This document shows positions 20,873-29,303 of a stretch of 64,000 bases of DNA, piece by piece. Made by a program: the position numbers and the translations under genes. Positions within the stretch are counted from its first letter, which is position 1. Every line of letters starts with the position of its first letter. The DNA lies in assembly GCF_000696575.1 (NCBI RefSeq), contig NZ_JMSQ01000001.1:248001-312000 (forward strand), written 5' to 3'. The notes under the pieces were generated by a model that saw only the letters and a program-made list of their open reading frames with translations, was not told the DNA's origin and did not search any database. This DNA comes from Siccibacter colletis (GTDB lineage: Bacteria > Pseudomonadota > Gammaproteobacteria > Enterobacterales > Enterobacteriaceae).

Positions 20873-21670
20873 ATGTCCAACAAATTTCTGCTTGATATAC
20901 CTAAAACATTTTTACTTACTGCCTATACATTTATTTGCGGCTTCACTTACATATGTGGATTTTGGTATAACTTTAAAATTGATTTGCAAATTGTTTTTAG
21001 CTTGCTGTCGCCCCTTGATATAATCAAATCATTTATTATACCTATATCATCAGCCATCGGCATAGTTATATTACAATTACTAATGAATTTTGTTAGTAAC
21101 TATGGATACTCAAAAACTGATGATTTAATGAAACAAATTGAAAACATATACCTAACAGAGGAACCAAAATCTCAAGAACAAAAAAAAAGAAAGCTTTCAA
21201 ATGTGATCACTTCCCAATTTGGTTTTGTAGCATTGCTTTCTGTCGGTATAACGATTTTAATTATCTATAAGTTTATTACGACTGAAGAAAGAATGTATTT
21301 CAATGTATTTATAATATTTGCAGCAGGCATTTTTGTGCTGACCGGCTTTATTATATTTTGTGTTGATTCAGGGTTTGAGAAGGCTGAAAGATATTTTGTT
21401 ATAGCTTTTTCCATTTGCATACTACCGGCTATAATTTATTTCATAGGTGGGCATACTGGGAAAAACGCTATTGAAGATGAAAAAGCAATGATTATGATGG
21501 ACAATAACGCATGCAGTAGCGATCCAAAAGAGCAATATGTTTTACTATCTCTATATGGTTCAAAAGGGATTAGCGCATCATTAAAAGACCACTCCATCTG
21601 TCTATTTGAAGCTGAAAAGACCAGTTTTAAGAGCCGTATGCCTACTCTTCCCCAACAGCTAAGCGAATAA
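20873..21670 (+). CDS. Multi-pass membrane protein of unknown function (prophage cargo)
   Basis: This 265-aa protein has four or five hydrophobic segments: residues about 11-32, 48-70, 115-135, 145-165 and 175-195. A charged cytosolic loop lies around 78-112 (KQIENIYLTEEPKSQEQKKRK), and about 60 residues follow the last helix. No family is recognised. Its base composition is much more AT-rich than the phage structural genes, which suggests cargo (a moron). The start at 20873 (MSNKFLL) is preferred over an ATG 18 codons earlier with no ribosome site. A role in superinfection exclusion is only a guess. Confidence 0.7.
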   Translation: MSNKFLLDIPKTFLLTAYTFICGFTYICGFWYNFKIDLQIVFSLLSPLDIIKSFIIPISSAIGIVILQLLMNFVSNYGYSKTDDLMKQIENIYLTEEPKSQEQKKRKLSNVITSQFGFVALLSVGITILIIYKFITTEERMYFNVFIIFAAGIFVLTGFIIFCVDSGFEKAERYFVIAFSICILPAIIYFIGGHTGKNAIEDEKAMIMMDNNACSSDPKEQYVLLSLYGSKGISASLKDHSICLFEAEKTSFKSRMPTLPQQLSE

Positions 21671-21735
21671 AAAAATAGGATATGTATACAGGAATTTCGG
21701 ACTCGAGTTCAACCCTAGCCATCTCACCCAATAAA

Positions 21736-21771
21736 AGAAAGGGTTACGCTTAAGCGTAGCCCTTTCTTTTT
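21736..21771. terminator. Intrinsic terminator, prophage cargo
   Basis: A 14-bp stem with one wobble (AGAAAGGGTTACGC / GCGTAGCCCTTTCT, loop TTAA) is followed by TTTT. It ends the plus-strand membrane-protein gene and has A-residues on its left, so it may also serve the converging gene. Confidence 0.85.
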
Positions 21772-21840
21772 GTTCATGGCCACTTCGCGTCCACTCCGTT
21801 GGTTAAGTGCAAACAATATACATGCCGCACATCGACGATG

Positions 21841-22152
21841 TTACAATCCTTTTTTTAATCGCTTGCTGATGGCCTTAGATGCGGCATCACGTTGCATGTC
21901 TGACCAGCTTTCATAAGAGGTGTTTTTCGCGATGAAGCTCTCCCATTCATCATTAGGAATGGCTTTAAAATCCTCAGCCGATTTAACGTGGAAACCTGAC
22001 TTTTCGAATAGATCCTCAACCGAAGTAAATGATGAACATTTGCTTAGGAACTCAGGATTGAACATTTCACCAAATGTTAACTGCGTTGTGCTTCCAATCT
22101 CTTCAAGGTTCTTTTTTAACTTACTGATTTGGTGACTAAAACTTTTAGGCAT
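21841..22152 (-). CDS. Small hypothetical protein (prophage cargo)
   Basis: This 103-aa protein has an N-terminal helical part (SHQISKLKKNLEEIG) and a basic C-terminus (SKAISKRLKKGL). It is soluble and has no recognised family. GGGG lies 7 nt before the ATG, and the upstream minus strand holds a TATAAT. The gene is AT-rich like its neighbours and sits between two terminators as an independent unit. Confidence 0.65.
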   Translation of the reverse strand: MPKSFSHQISKLKKNLEEIGSTTQLTFGEMFNPEFLSKCSSFTSVEDLFEKSGFHVKSAEDFKAIPNDEWESFIAKNTSYESWSDMQRDAASKAISKRLKKGL

Positions 22153-22298
22153 ATAAAACCCCTTGTTTATAAATGAAAACTAACGGCTTGATATAACGGG
22201 GCTATTATATTTTTTTATTTCATCATAAACCATAGCCAAACATGGTTAAGATCACACTTATGTTTTTTTATGCTCTGCCCTCCGTCAATTCAGACAAT

Positions 22299-22330
22299 AA
22301 AAAAAGGACGAATTAACACCTCCTTTTTTT
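22299..22330. terminator. Symmetrical intrinsic terminator
   Basis: AAAAAAAGGA pairs with TCCTTTTTTT across a 12-nt loop. It follows the 22378-22947 gene on the minus strand and separates it from the next cargo gene. Confidence 0.7.
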
Positions 22331-22377
22331 TAAATTTTATCACCTTACCATCTGAAAATGATGCATATTGTTACTAA

Positions 22378-22947
22378 CTAATGCCTGCCTTTTTCTTTGG
22401 GGAACGGAAGATTAAACGGCAATCTCCACTCATTTTTGAGGCATTCATTACGTCGTTTCATAATCCATCTGTTAGCCAGCCAACAAAAATTGGAATATAT
22501 TCGTGGATTAACTTTTTGTCGTTCCTCTATGTACGGTTTACAAGCCACATAGAGGTTTATGACAGTGGAAGCATACACTTTGTACAAAAAGCCTTCATCG
22601 AAAAGCCCGTGTTTAATAGCATTTCCGCAACGCTCCCATTCATTGAAGACCGTCATCAAAGCTCGAGCTTCTTTGGTTTGTCTGACTGAGTTCAATCCCC
22701 AATGACTCATTGGTTTTTTTTGTTTTCTAGGATCTTTTTTTAACAAAGTTAGTATTTCTTGCCAAGCAGCATCGACTTTGTCGCTTCTCTTATAAGAAGC
22801 TTCAAAATCTAAGGAGTTCTTTTCGCGAGATGTTTGGCGATTCTTTCTGATCGTTACCACAGCCACTATAAGAGCAACTATCGCCGCAATAACATTACTG
22901 AAGAATGTCGGGCTACTGTCCCAAAGATGAGAAATTATTTCATTCAT
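22378..22947 (-). CDS. Membrane-anchored DUF4760-like protein (prophage cargo)
   Basis: This 189-aa protein has one N-terminal TM helix (about 11-33, FFSNVIAAIVALIVAVVTI), then a basic junction and a soluble helical domain (KSDKVDAAWQEILTLL, MTVFNEWERCGNAIKHGLFDEGF). The layout resembles DUF4760 proteins; the assignment is tentative. The start is uncertain: ATG at 22947, or at 22962 five codons upstream; neither has a strong ribosome site. An intrinsic terminator lies only 15-30 nt before the start, so expression needs read-through. Confidence 0.65.
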   Translation of the reverse strand: MNEIISHLWDSSPTFFSNVIAAIVALIVAVVTIRKNRQTSREKNSLDFEASYKRSDKVDAAWQEILTLLKKDPRKQKKPMSHWGLNSVRQTKEARALMTVFNEWERCGNAIKHGLFDEGFLYKVYASTVINLYVACKPYIEERQKVNPRIYSNFCWLANRWIMKRRNECLKNEWRLPFNLPFPKEKGRH

Positions 22948-22976
22948 TTCAATGAGTTGCATTAGATTAAAAATAC

Positions 22977-23001
22977 AAAAAAGGCGGGGAAAATCCCCAC
23001 C
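22977..23001 (-). terminator. Terminator in the leader of the DUF4760-like gene
   Basis: On the minus strand GGTGGGG and CCCCGCC pair across ATTTT with one G-U, followed by TTTTTT. On the plus strand the wobble becomes an A-C mismatch, so the hairpin belongs to minus-strand RNA. It stands between a tiny ORF and the DUF4760-like start codon. Confidence 0.75.
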
Positions 23002-23028
23002 TCTCGTCAATTCAGAAAATGAAACATC

Positions 23029-23067
23029 TTAGGATAAGCCCCAATCCTCTTCACGGAAAGTTTTCAT
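23029..23067 (-). CDS. Putative 12-codon leader peptide
   Basis: The ORF reads MKTFREEDWGLS and is preceded by a near-perfect GGAGGAGC ribosome site 6 nt before the ATG. An in-frame ATG eight codons earlier (23091) would give 20 residues. An upstream open frame ending in PNRFMSKK stops in an ATGA overlap with that earlier ATG but has no standard start codon. The tiny ORF ends about 28 nt before the terminator hairpin. Whether the peptide matters or only its translation is unknown. Confidence 0.4.
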   Translation of the reverse strand: MKTFREEDWGLS

Positions 23068-23091
23068 AGTTTTGCTCCTCCAGTTAGTCAT

Positions 23092-23634
23092 TTTTTACTC
23101 ATAAATCTGTTTGGACGACCTTTATACACTGCATAAGTGACAACCACAAGCGCTGTACAACCGTTTTCAGTTACTGCTCCAAGTACCGTGACAGTAAGCT
23201 ATTGGTTCCCGTCACTTTCTAACTTGTTACTAAGCTTAGCAAATGCAATTCATCTAGCTAGGATGTTTAAGAAAAATTACATTAGATGATTAATATCAAA
23301 CACTTAATTATAGCGCGCATTGAATACAGGATCTAGAAAACTGAAAATCAGTGAAATTTCTTTCAATCTTTTCAGTTCGTGATTCCCGGCACGCCGCCAG
23401 TAGTGGCGCTGGCTGGCGGCCCGGTTTGCAGAAAAACAAAACTGCAAAATTTTTGTGATCCAAAACGTGCAGGCGGGTGCGGTGTAGTGCCTTTTTTGTC
23501 TGTGACGCATTTATTTTGTCGGCGTGTGGCTATGCCAGCGCAGCCAGGCGGCTGTGATCTGTTTCTTGAGTGAACGGGGGCGTAGGTAGGCTTAAGGCGC
23601 TCAGACGACGTTCTACGAAGCCTGACGATGGGTA
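23092..23634. other. Non-coding stretch between cargo and the late operon
   Basis: No complete gene is visible. The left half (to about 23370) is AT-rich and includes a minus-strand open frame without a start codon (GCTALVVVTYAVYKGRPNRFMSKK at its end is written here only in part: VVVTYAVYKGRPN), possibly a decayed small membrane gene. The right half is GC-rich and contains TTGCAG / CTGCAA followed by AATTTTT near 23426-23453, a possible plus-strand terminator. Confidence 0.3.
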
Positions 23635-23657
23635 TAAAAAAGCCCGCATATGCGGGC
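23635..23657 (-). terminator. Terminator of the prophage late tail operon
   Basis: The palindrome GCCCGCATATGCGGGC (23642-23657) is followed on the minus strand by TTTTTT. It lies 22 bp beyond the stop of the last tail gene. Confidence 0.9.
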
Positions 23658-23679
23658 GTTGTGAATGCCTGGGTGATCG

Positions 23680-25377
23680 TCAGGCGATGATGCTCTCATA
23701 CTTGCTTCTGGTTTGCTGCGCAGCTGAAGCCGTCTGGCTGAATGCGCTGGCATTGGTAGGTGTGCTGACGCTGGGGTGGCTGTGGCTCGCGCACTGCTGC
23801 GCCAGCTGTGCCAGCAAGTCGATGGTATCCAGCATCATGGCAAGAACATTAACGCTTTCATTACCAATATGTACCGTTGGCCCCATGACCTGCTGACCAC
23901 CACTGGCAACGGATTTACGCAGTGCTGCAATCTTTTCTGTCAGCGCGCCCTGCGTATCAACGGTGATGTTACCGGCCACCGTAGTTGCCTGTTGCCCCGC
24001 GATGTCCGTTTCAGCGTCACCCTGTACGCTGGCCAGATATTTACCGGTGGCCAGCGCGTAATCGCCCGTAACCAGCTGCTGAATTGCTCCGGCCATCAGC
24101 GTAGCCGTTCCCAGCACAGTGGTCTTATCCGTAGCCTTAATCGTGGTTTCACGCGTCACCATCTCCCGCGTTTCAGTATCTGCCGTAACACTGCGGGTCA
24201 TGGAAGTTTCGCGGATAGCCTGATCGGTTTTGCGTTCCCAGTCCCCTGCCTGCGTCACGCGCTGTGAAACTTCAGCGCGCTGCTGTTGCAGCTGTTCGCC
24301 GGGCTTAACATCCGGCAGGCTGGTGCCATCCGGTACGGTCTGGCGCACAAATGGCTTATCGGGGCGGCCACCGGTAAAACCCACTTCTACCAGCGTGCCT
24401 TCTGGCGGAAACTGGAACATCCCCGAATCGTTACCTGCCATCGGCACCGGCAGCGGCACGGCGGTATAAACTGGCGTCGTGCTGTCCGGGTTGCCGTCCG
24501 CGTCGAGCAACTGCACATCAACGGCATAGCGCGGGCGGAACGGATCGGCGAAGTTTCCGCTGCTGGCCGCCTCACTGGGCGCAATCACTCGGGCAAATTT
24601 TGGCAGGTGCATCCCGCTGGCCAGCTCAGGGTAGTGGCTTTCAATCTGACGCTGTACCGGTGATTTTTGCAGTGGCGCGCCGGTAGCCTTATCGCGAGGC
24701 GTCCAGGTTATGGCCATGTTTTCCGCAATCAGGTTGACCTTCGTCAGGCGCTGACCGTTCACTTCCACGCCTGGCCGCAGTGTCTGGATCATAGGAATGG
24801 TCATGCTGTTGCCGCCGGACGTGTCCTGGCTGAACTCATGCGGAATATCAACCGGACGCCCGGCAAACAGCGCCTTATCAGCACCACCCACAAATACAGA
24901 ACCGTCCGGCAGCTGATACCAGACGTAATCCGCGATACCAAAAACCCGGCCCAGATTATTCAGCAACTGGAATCCCGTGCCGGAATGCGTGAAGTGCGGC
25001 ACCGGTTTATCACTGTAGGCAGTGTCAGGGACTGTTATGGTCAGGCCGCTTTGTTCAGTCAGCCAGGCTGCAATCTCGCGAAGCGTCGGATGCTGGAATG
25101 AGCAAGGCCACAGTTTTTCAAATACCCCGACCATTTCACGGACGAAAAGGCGCATGAAACCTTTTCCGGCTGGCTGTGAGCGCTCCACGTAGCCGGTAAA
25201 CCATCGCAGCATGTGATCGCCGTATCCAATATCAAGGCGCACCACTTTGCCGGTGTAGTCCTGTTGCGTTTCAGCGGTGATAAATCCACGCCCGGCGGCG
25301 CTCAGCTCAAGCACCATATTCACGTCCGCCATATGAACTTCATCACCTGAAAGGTACAGGCGTTTAATCGGCTTCAT
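23680..25377 (-). CDS. Baseplate hub-spike fusion protein (gpD/gpV-like)
   Basis: This 565-aa protein joins functions that P2 splits into D (hub) and V (spike). The N-terminal part (about 1-230) resembles the hub fold (GYVERSQPAGKGFMRLFVREM, LNNLGRVFGIADYVWYQLPDG). The middle (about 290-350) is an OB-fold segment (VPLPVPMAGNDSGMFQFPPEG, VEVGFTGGRPDKPFVRQTV). The C-terminal third is Thr/Ala-rich and repetitive, as in a trimeric spike. It ends the late operon, 2 bp after the preceding gene. Confidence 0.75.
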   Translation of the reverse strand: MKPIKRLYLSGDEVHMADVNMVLELSAAGRGFITAETQQDYTGKVVRLDIGYGDHMLRWFTGYVERSQPAGKGFMRLFVREMVGVFEKLWPCSFQHPTLREIAAWLTEQSGLTITVPDTAYSDKPVPHFTHSGTGFQLLNNLGRVFGIADYVWYQLPDGSVFVGGADKALFAGRPVDIPHEFSQDTSGGNSMTIPMIQTLRPGVEVNGQRLTKVNLIAENMAITWTPRDKATGAPLQKSPVQRQIESHYPELASGMHLPKFARVIAPSEAASSGNFADPFRPRYAVDVQLLDADGNPDSTTPVYTAVPLPVPMAGNDSGMFQFPPEGTLVEVGFTGGRPDKPFVRQTVPDGTSLPDVKPGEQLQQQRAEVSQRVTQAGDWERKTDQAIRETSMTRSVTADTETREMVTRETTIKATDKTTVLGTATLMAGAIQQLVTGDYALATGKYLASVQGDAETDIAGQQATTVAGNITVDTQGALTEKIAALRKSVASGGQQVMGPTVHIGNESVNVLAMMLDTIDLLAQLAQQCASHSHPSVSTPTNASAFSQTASAAQQTRSKYESIIA

Positions 25378-25379
25378 AG

Positions 25380-25919
25380 TTACCCCAGCGCCTCGTTTAC
25401 GGGCTTCAGCACTTTTTTCTCAAACCATGTCATTTTATCTGCATCCTCTCCGGCAGCTGCCTGTCCGCCTGCGCCAGCGGCCGTCTGCATCTTGCTGGTT
25501 TTGCGACCATTTGCGGCGGCCTCTTTCTTTTCAGGCACGCTGAGATATTCAGTCAGCGTGAACGTTACCGCCCAGGACATGCGGCCGTCCTGTTGCGGCG
25601 CATCCAGTGTGCCGCTGAATGTCGCTTCACGAAGGTTTACTGCGCGTGCTACCGAATTGGCCACGCGGTAAACGACACGCCTTCCGGCCGCATCGGTGGC
25701 ATTGGCCAGCTGAAAAATACGTGTCAGGGTGGCGGCATCTTTAAACGGAATTTCGCCATTTACGCGCAGCTCTTTGCCCTTGGCACCCTGCTCCGCCTTC
25801 GTCGTCGCACTGGTCTGCCCTGACTGGTCTTTATCGGGGAACTGCTGGCTTATTGTCACGCGCATGTTTTTCAGCGTGATGGCCTCGCCGTTAAGCGCCA
25901 GCGTTGCTGTCGTCGTCAT
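25380..25919 (-). CDS. Putative baseplate complex protein
   Basis: This 179-aa protein has a beta-rich N-terminal domain (TLALNGEAITLKNMRVTISQQFPDKD in part; ELRVNGEIPFKDAATLTRIFQL). A flexible Ala/Gly linker (about 140-160) and a short C-terminal helix (WFEKKVLKPVNEAL) follow. It overlaps the upstream gene by 29 bp and lies next to the hub gene, so a tail-tip role is likely. The exact P2 counterpart is not clear. Confidence 0.6.
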   Translation of the reverse strand: MTTTATLALNGEAITLKNMRVTISQQFPDKDQSGQTSATTKAEQGAKGKELRVNGEIPFKDAATLTRIFQLANATDAAGRRVVYRVANSVARAVNLREATFSGTLDAPQQDGRMSWAVTFTLTEYLSVPEKKEAAANGRKTSKMQTAAGAGGQAAAGEDADKMTWFEKKVLKPVNEALG

Positions 25920-26610
25920 GGATAATGCTCCTGATACCGCTTAAGTCCTTGCCAGCCAGCATAATGGCGGCGCAGTAGACGGATGATCGGGCCGGTATGC
26001 CGCTCATCAACTGACGGAGAATATCCGCAGCGTTTCCGCTTCCGGTAAATACCCAGCCCCGCGCAGACTTTGCGGACACGTCGCCCGCACCGGCGGCAAT
26101 ATCAGCCATCAGGCTGACGCGCTTTTCAATAAATTCGGTCAGGCTTTTTTTAAGGTCATCCATACTCATGGCTTTGGCCTGGCCCGCTTTTGCGACAGCG
26201 GCCGCAGCGCTAACGGCTCTCGCCGTAGGAACCGAAAGCGGAAGCGTTGCCCCCGGCCCGCCTGCGACCTTTGCGGGCTTCTGCATTTTCACGGTGGCAA
26301 GCTCTGCTGACGAACGGGCAAGGCGGCTTACCTGCGTAAACGCCGGGACTGGAAAGACGTCGGTTAACGGGTCAAGGCGTGATAAAAATTCGTCCTGGGT
26401 CTGCCCGGTGGCCAGCAGGATCACCACGTCCGTCTTGCCGGTTACGCTTGCCAGCTTTTCACCCAGCCACGCAATGGCGTTGGCCGGACTAAGATATGCC
26501 CCGTTATCAGTTTGCTGGCCCAGTCCGTATACCCACGGATGAGCAGCCGTCATCGAGCAGTTGAGCGCCGGGAATTCTCCCGGCAAGGCCAGTTTCGCTT
26601 CACGCCACAT
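25891..26610 (-). CDS. Conserved tail-module protein of unknown function
   Basis: This 239-aa protein is not recognised. It has an N-terminal mixed region (LGQQTDNGAYLSPANAIAWL, KTDVVILLATGQTQDEF), an Ala-rich middle and a final segment with RGWVFTGSGNAADILRQLMS. No TM helix is seen. It overlaps the fibre-assembly gene by 11 bp and the next gene by 29 bp, which ties it to the tail operon. Confidence 0.6.
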   Translation of the reverse strand: MWREAKLALPGEFPALNCSMTAAHPWVYGLGQQTDNGAYLSPANAIAWLGEKLASVTGKTDVVILLATGQTQDEFLSRLDPLTDVFPVPAFTQVSRLARSSAELATVKMQKPAKVAGGPGATLPLSVPTARAVSAAAAVAKAGQAKAMSMDDLKKSLTEFIEKRVSLMADIAAGAGDVSAKSARGWVFTGSGNAADILRQLMSGIPARSSVYCAAIMLAGKDLSGIRSIIHDDDSNAGA

Positions 26611-27187
26611 TCACCGGCTCCACAGGCCAGGCAATATCCGGCGCATTACTGGTATCAACACGGCTAAGCAGAACGCGATATTTTTTCATTTCCCCAAGCA
26701 GCGCAATTTCTTCATCCGTGGCCATATCCAGCTCTACCGCATCCTGTAACGGTGCGATGGTGTCATTTGCCACTTTGAGCATTTCCGCCTTCTGGTTTTC
26801 GGCTGATTCAACAAGCGCCTGACGCTCGGCCATGTCGTCTTTAATCCAGGCACTGCCGTCCCATTTTTCAAACGCACCGCCGGGGGCGATACCGGTTGTG
26901 CCGGGGGGAAGCGGGCCGGGTTCAGTGATGTAAATTTCCTGCCCGCTGGAAACGTCATATACGACTGTGCCGCGATGGTCTTCATGTTCTGACCAGGCCT
27001 GCTCTGCGTCGTCAAAAATCGCCACAAAACCGCGCTTAGCCGCAGGTGGTGAAACAGTGGTGCAGTGCGCTGGCAGACCGGTGAAAGGCTGAATATAGGC
27101 ATCCCCTTCCCCGATAAATTCTTTTGTATCAGCCCGCAGATTGAAAACAGTGATAGTGCGGGGCTTATTCGCCATTTTGAAGGTCAT
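26600..27187 (-). CDS. Tail fibre assembly chaperone (Tfa family)
   Basis: This 195-aa protein is of the caudoviral Tfa type. Recognisable parts are GEGDAYIQPFTGLPAHCT, AIFDDAEQAWSEHEDHRG, VYDVSSGQEIYITEPGPLPPG and a helical C-terminus with YRVLLSRVDTSNAPDIAWP. Tfa proteins fold or trimerise the fibre made by the preceding gene. Its ATG overlaps the fibre stop (TAATG), so the two are translationally coupled. Confidence 0.88.
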   Translation of the reverse strand: MTFKMANKPRTITVFNLRADTKEFIGEGDAYIQPFTGLPAHCTTVSPPAAKRGFVAIFDDAEQAWSEHEDHRGTVVYDVSSGQEIYITEPGPLPPGTTGIAPGGAFEKWDGSAWIKDDMAERQALVESAENQKAEMLKVANDTIAPLQDAVELDMATDEEIALLGEMKKYRVLLSRVDTSNAPDIAWPVEPVNVA

Positions 27188-28707
27188 TATGCGAGTCTCA
27201 CGATGTAGTTGAATGCAATGTTTTTAACGGTGGTTTCTGCGTTACCTGCTGCCGCAACGGTAATGGCGTGCGTGTGCGCACCGATTGCCACAGAATGGGT
27301 ATGCGCGCCGATAGCAACGGTGTGCGCATGAGCGCCTGCACTGGTCGTTGTAGCGTTATTGGAGCCACTGTGATAACCGCTCCCAAGTGTCCCCGCTCCC
27401 CTGCTGCTCCCCGTCCTGTCGGTATATCTGTGTGTATGCGCCCCGGTGTTATTGGTTGATTTCGTGCCGTAATCGAAAGACGACGTTGTTTTCGTCCCAA
27501 GATCGGTACTGGCTGCGGTGGCGGTATGTGTGTGTGATTTGTTGCCATCGGCTTCAGCACTCAGCACTTTGCGTCCGTCCGGCCGCCCCTTGACGGTCTG
27601 GCCGCGCATGTCGGGGATCACACCATCCGGGTATGCCGTGGCCAGTAACGGATAAACGCTTTTATCAAAACTCTGACCCTGCATTACCGCCCATTTCGGC
27701 GGGGCCACATCTGTTGGCCACGGCACCGGTACACCCACGGGCAGGACGTCATTTACACCCTGCACGGCAAGTTCACTGAGTCCAAGATTCTGGCGCGCCA
27801 GGGCTTTGTCGCCTACGTCATTCAGGTTCGCGTCTTTTCGCAGATAGTCGCTGACTGACTGCTGATCGCTGAGGCTACCCTTAGGCCGCAGATCCGTAAT
27901 TTTTCCGCTGGCGTCGATACTGGCTACCGCAAACACAAAATGTTGCTCACCACCCTGAACATAATTTTCCAGGGTATCAGCTACGGTGATTTTGCTCTGA
28001 ACCGCCCAGGCGCTGGTGAGCGCGCCACGCCAGCACACATCCAGCCAGACCTTAACTGCTTTGGCGGGTGCCGCAATTTTCAGATCGGCAGCCAGCTGCG
28101 CACGCAGTCCGGCGACGTAGCCCGCGCCTTTTGTCACGCTATACTGGGTGCCGCTTTTCCTGACAAGATAGCCATCCCCGATAAACGCAGCCGGGCCGTA
28201 AATATCCATATTCTCAGTACGCTGGCGCTCATCCATACCCGTCATGCGGGCAGTGAAATCAATCTGCCACGTTTCTGCCGGGGTATTGATTGCCGTCTCC
28301 GCTGCTGCACCGTTGAACTCAAGTAAAAAAGAGCGGGTAAGCACATTTCCCTGCTGCCCTGATGCTGTTTTCAGCTTCTGCTGCTCCGGGGCATGAACAA
28401 CCATCGCCAGTACACCGCTGGCCTTGTTAACCAGTCCAACCCAGTTAAACGAAAAATCGCCCACATCCGCCCCAAGCACCACAGAGTATGCAACGGCATT
28501 TTCGTTAACGATGCCGCTCCGCGACACTGCCTGCCGGTGAACAATCTGCGCCCCGCTCGGGATAGTTTCATCGCGACTAATGGGCGCGGATGGGTCCAGA
28601 CCCGGCACCAGGGCAAAAACAAACTCATCCAGCGTAACCGGCTCATTACTGAGACTCTGGCTGGCTTTCCACTGTTCGAAAGCGAAGGTAATCGCAGTCT
28701 GTGACAT
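27187..28707 (-). CDS. Tail fibre protein (gpH-like)
   Basis: This 506-aa protein starts like P2-type fibres ([20 protein letters not shown]), the part that attaches to the baseplate. A collar-type domain lies around residues 340-400 ([32 protein letters not shown]). The tip has repeated HxH units ([23 protein letters not shown]), which in such fibres coordinate iron, and ends FNYIVRL. GGAGT lies 7 nt before the start at 28707; the upstream extension is not used. It should set host range. Confidence 0.9.
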   Translation of the reverse strand: MSQTAITFAFEQWKASQSLSNEPVTLDEFVFALVPGLDPSAPISRDETIPSGAQIVHRQAVSRSGIVNENAVAYSVVLGADVGDFSFNWVGLVNKASGVLAMVVHAPEQQKLKTASGQQGNVLTRSFLLEFNGAAAETAINTPAETWQIDFTARMTGMDERQRTENMDIYGPAAFIGDGYLVRKSGTQYSVTKGAGYVAGLRAQLAADLKIAAPAKAVKVWLDVCWRGALTSAWAVQSKITVADTLENYVQGGEQHFVFAVASIDASGKITDLRPKGSLSDQQSVSDYLRKDANLNDVGDKALARQNLGLSELAVQGVNDVLPVGVPVPWPTDVAPPKWAVMQGQSFDKSVYPLLATAYPDGVIPDMRGQTVKGRPDGRKVLSAEADGNKSHTHTATAASTDLGTKTTSSFDYGTKSTNNTGAHTHRYTDRTGSSRGAGTLGSGYHSGSNNATTTSAGAHAHTVAIGAHTHSVAIGAHTHAITVAAAGNAETTVKNIAFNYIVRLA

Positions 28708-28709
28708 AT

Positions 28710-29303
28710 CTACTCCTGGAGGCTGGCGCTGAACGTCACGCTGCCGCTTTCTGTTTCGGCCAGTCGGGCCGGATAACACACGTACTCACCCTGATCCCAG
28801 CCGGCACGCATCGCCAGGCGGTCAGAGGTGATAACTTCAAACTGATACCGGCGGCACGTCCTGCCGTACTGCCGGACTATCTGAATCATCAGCTGGGTAT
28901 TTTCTGCAACCTGGCTGTCTGTCACGCGAACCAGAATTACGTCCCAGTCGATGCCGGGCTGACGCTCCAGCAGCTCAACATAACCAATTCCCAGGCGCTC
29001 AAAGATTGCTATGAAACCGGCAACTGAACCGGCATCAGCCGCGTTAACAAAGGCATACGCCACCCGCTTGCGAAACAAAGCCAGCGGCTCACCGTCAAAC
29101 CGGGTAATGTCGCGGTCATACGCGATGAGGTGCAGCAGCGGTTCAGCACAGGTCAGCGGATCAAGCTGGCTGGCAGGCCATGTGATCCAGCCGTAAACGT
29201 CACGCCAGAATTTCCGGGCGGCATTCAGAAGTTTTTTGGGTTCGCCGTTATCCATCCAGAACGGCAGCACCAGTCCGGCCAGTTTTTTCAGGAAATCAGG
29301 CAT
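28710..29303 (-). CDS. Tail protein gpI-like
   Basis: This 197-aa protein sits between J and the fibre, the place of P2 gene I. Typical stretches are [20 protein letters not shown] and [21 protein letters not shown], followed by [11 protein letters not shown]. The family links the baseplate wedge to the fibres. The start is ATG 29303 or a GTG three codons earlier; both overlap the J gene slightly. Confidence 0.85.
   Translation of the reverse strand: MPDFLKKLAGLVLPFWMDNGEPKKLLNAARKFWRDVYGWITWPASQLDPLTCAEPLLHLIAYDRDITRFDGEPLALFRKRVAYAFVNAADAGSVAGFIAIFERLGIGYVELLERQPGIDWDVILVRVTDSQVAENTQLMIQIVRQYGRTCRRYQFEVITSDRLAMRAGWDQGEYVCYPARLAETESGSVTFSASLQE

Noticed and set aside
22983-22992. cos-like GGCGGGGAAA
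   Set aside because: It resembles part of the P2 cos sequence but is the arm of an intrinsic terminator, and the P2 cos location relative to Q and A would be near 43.5 kb. No convincing cos site was found.
27220-27340. Short tandem repeats suggestive of a CRISPR or minisatellite
   Set aside because: They encode the repeated HxH units of the tail fibre tip and are coding repeats.
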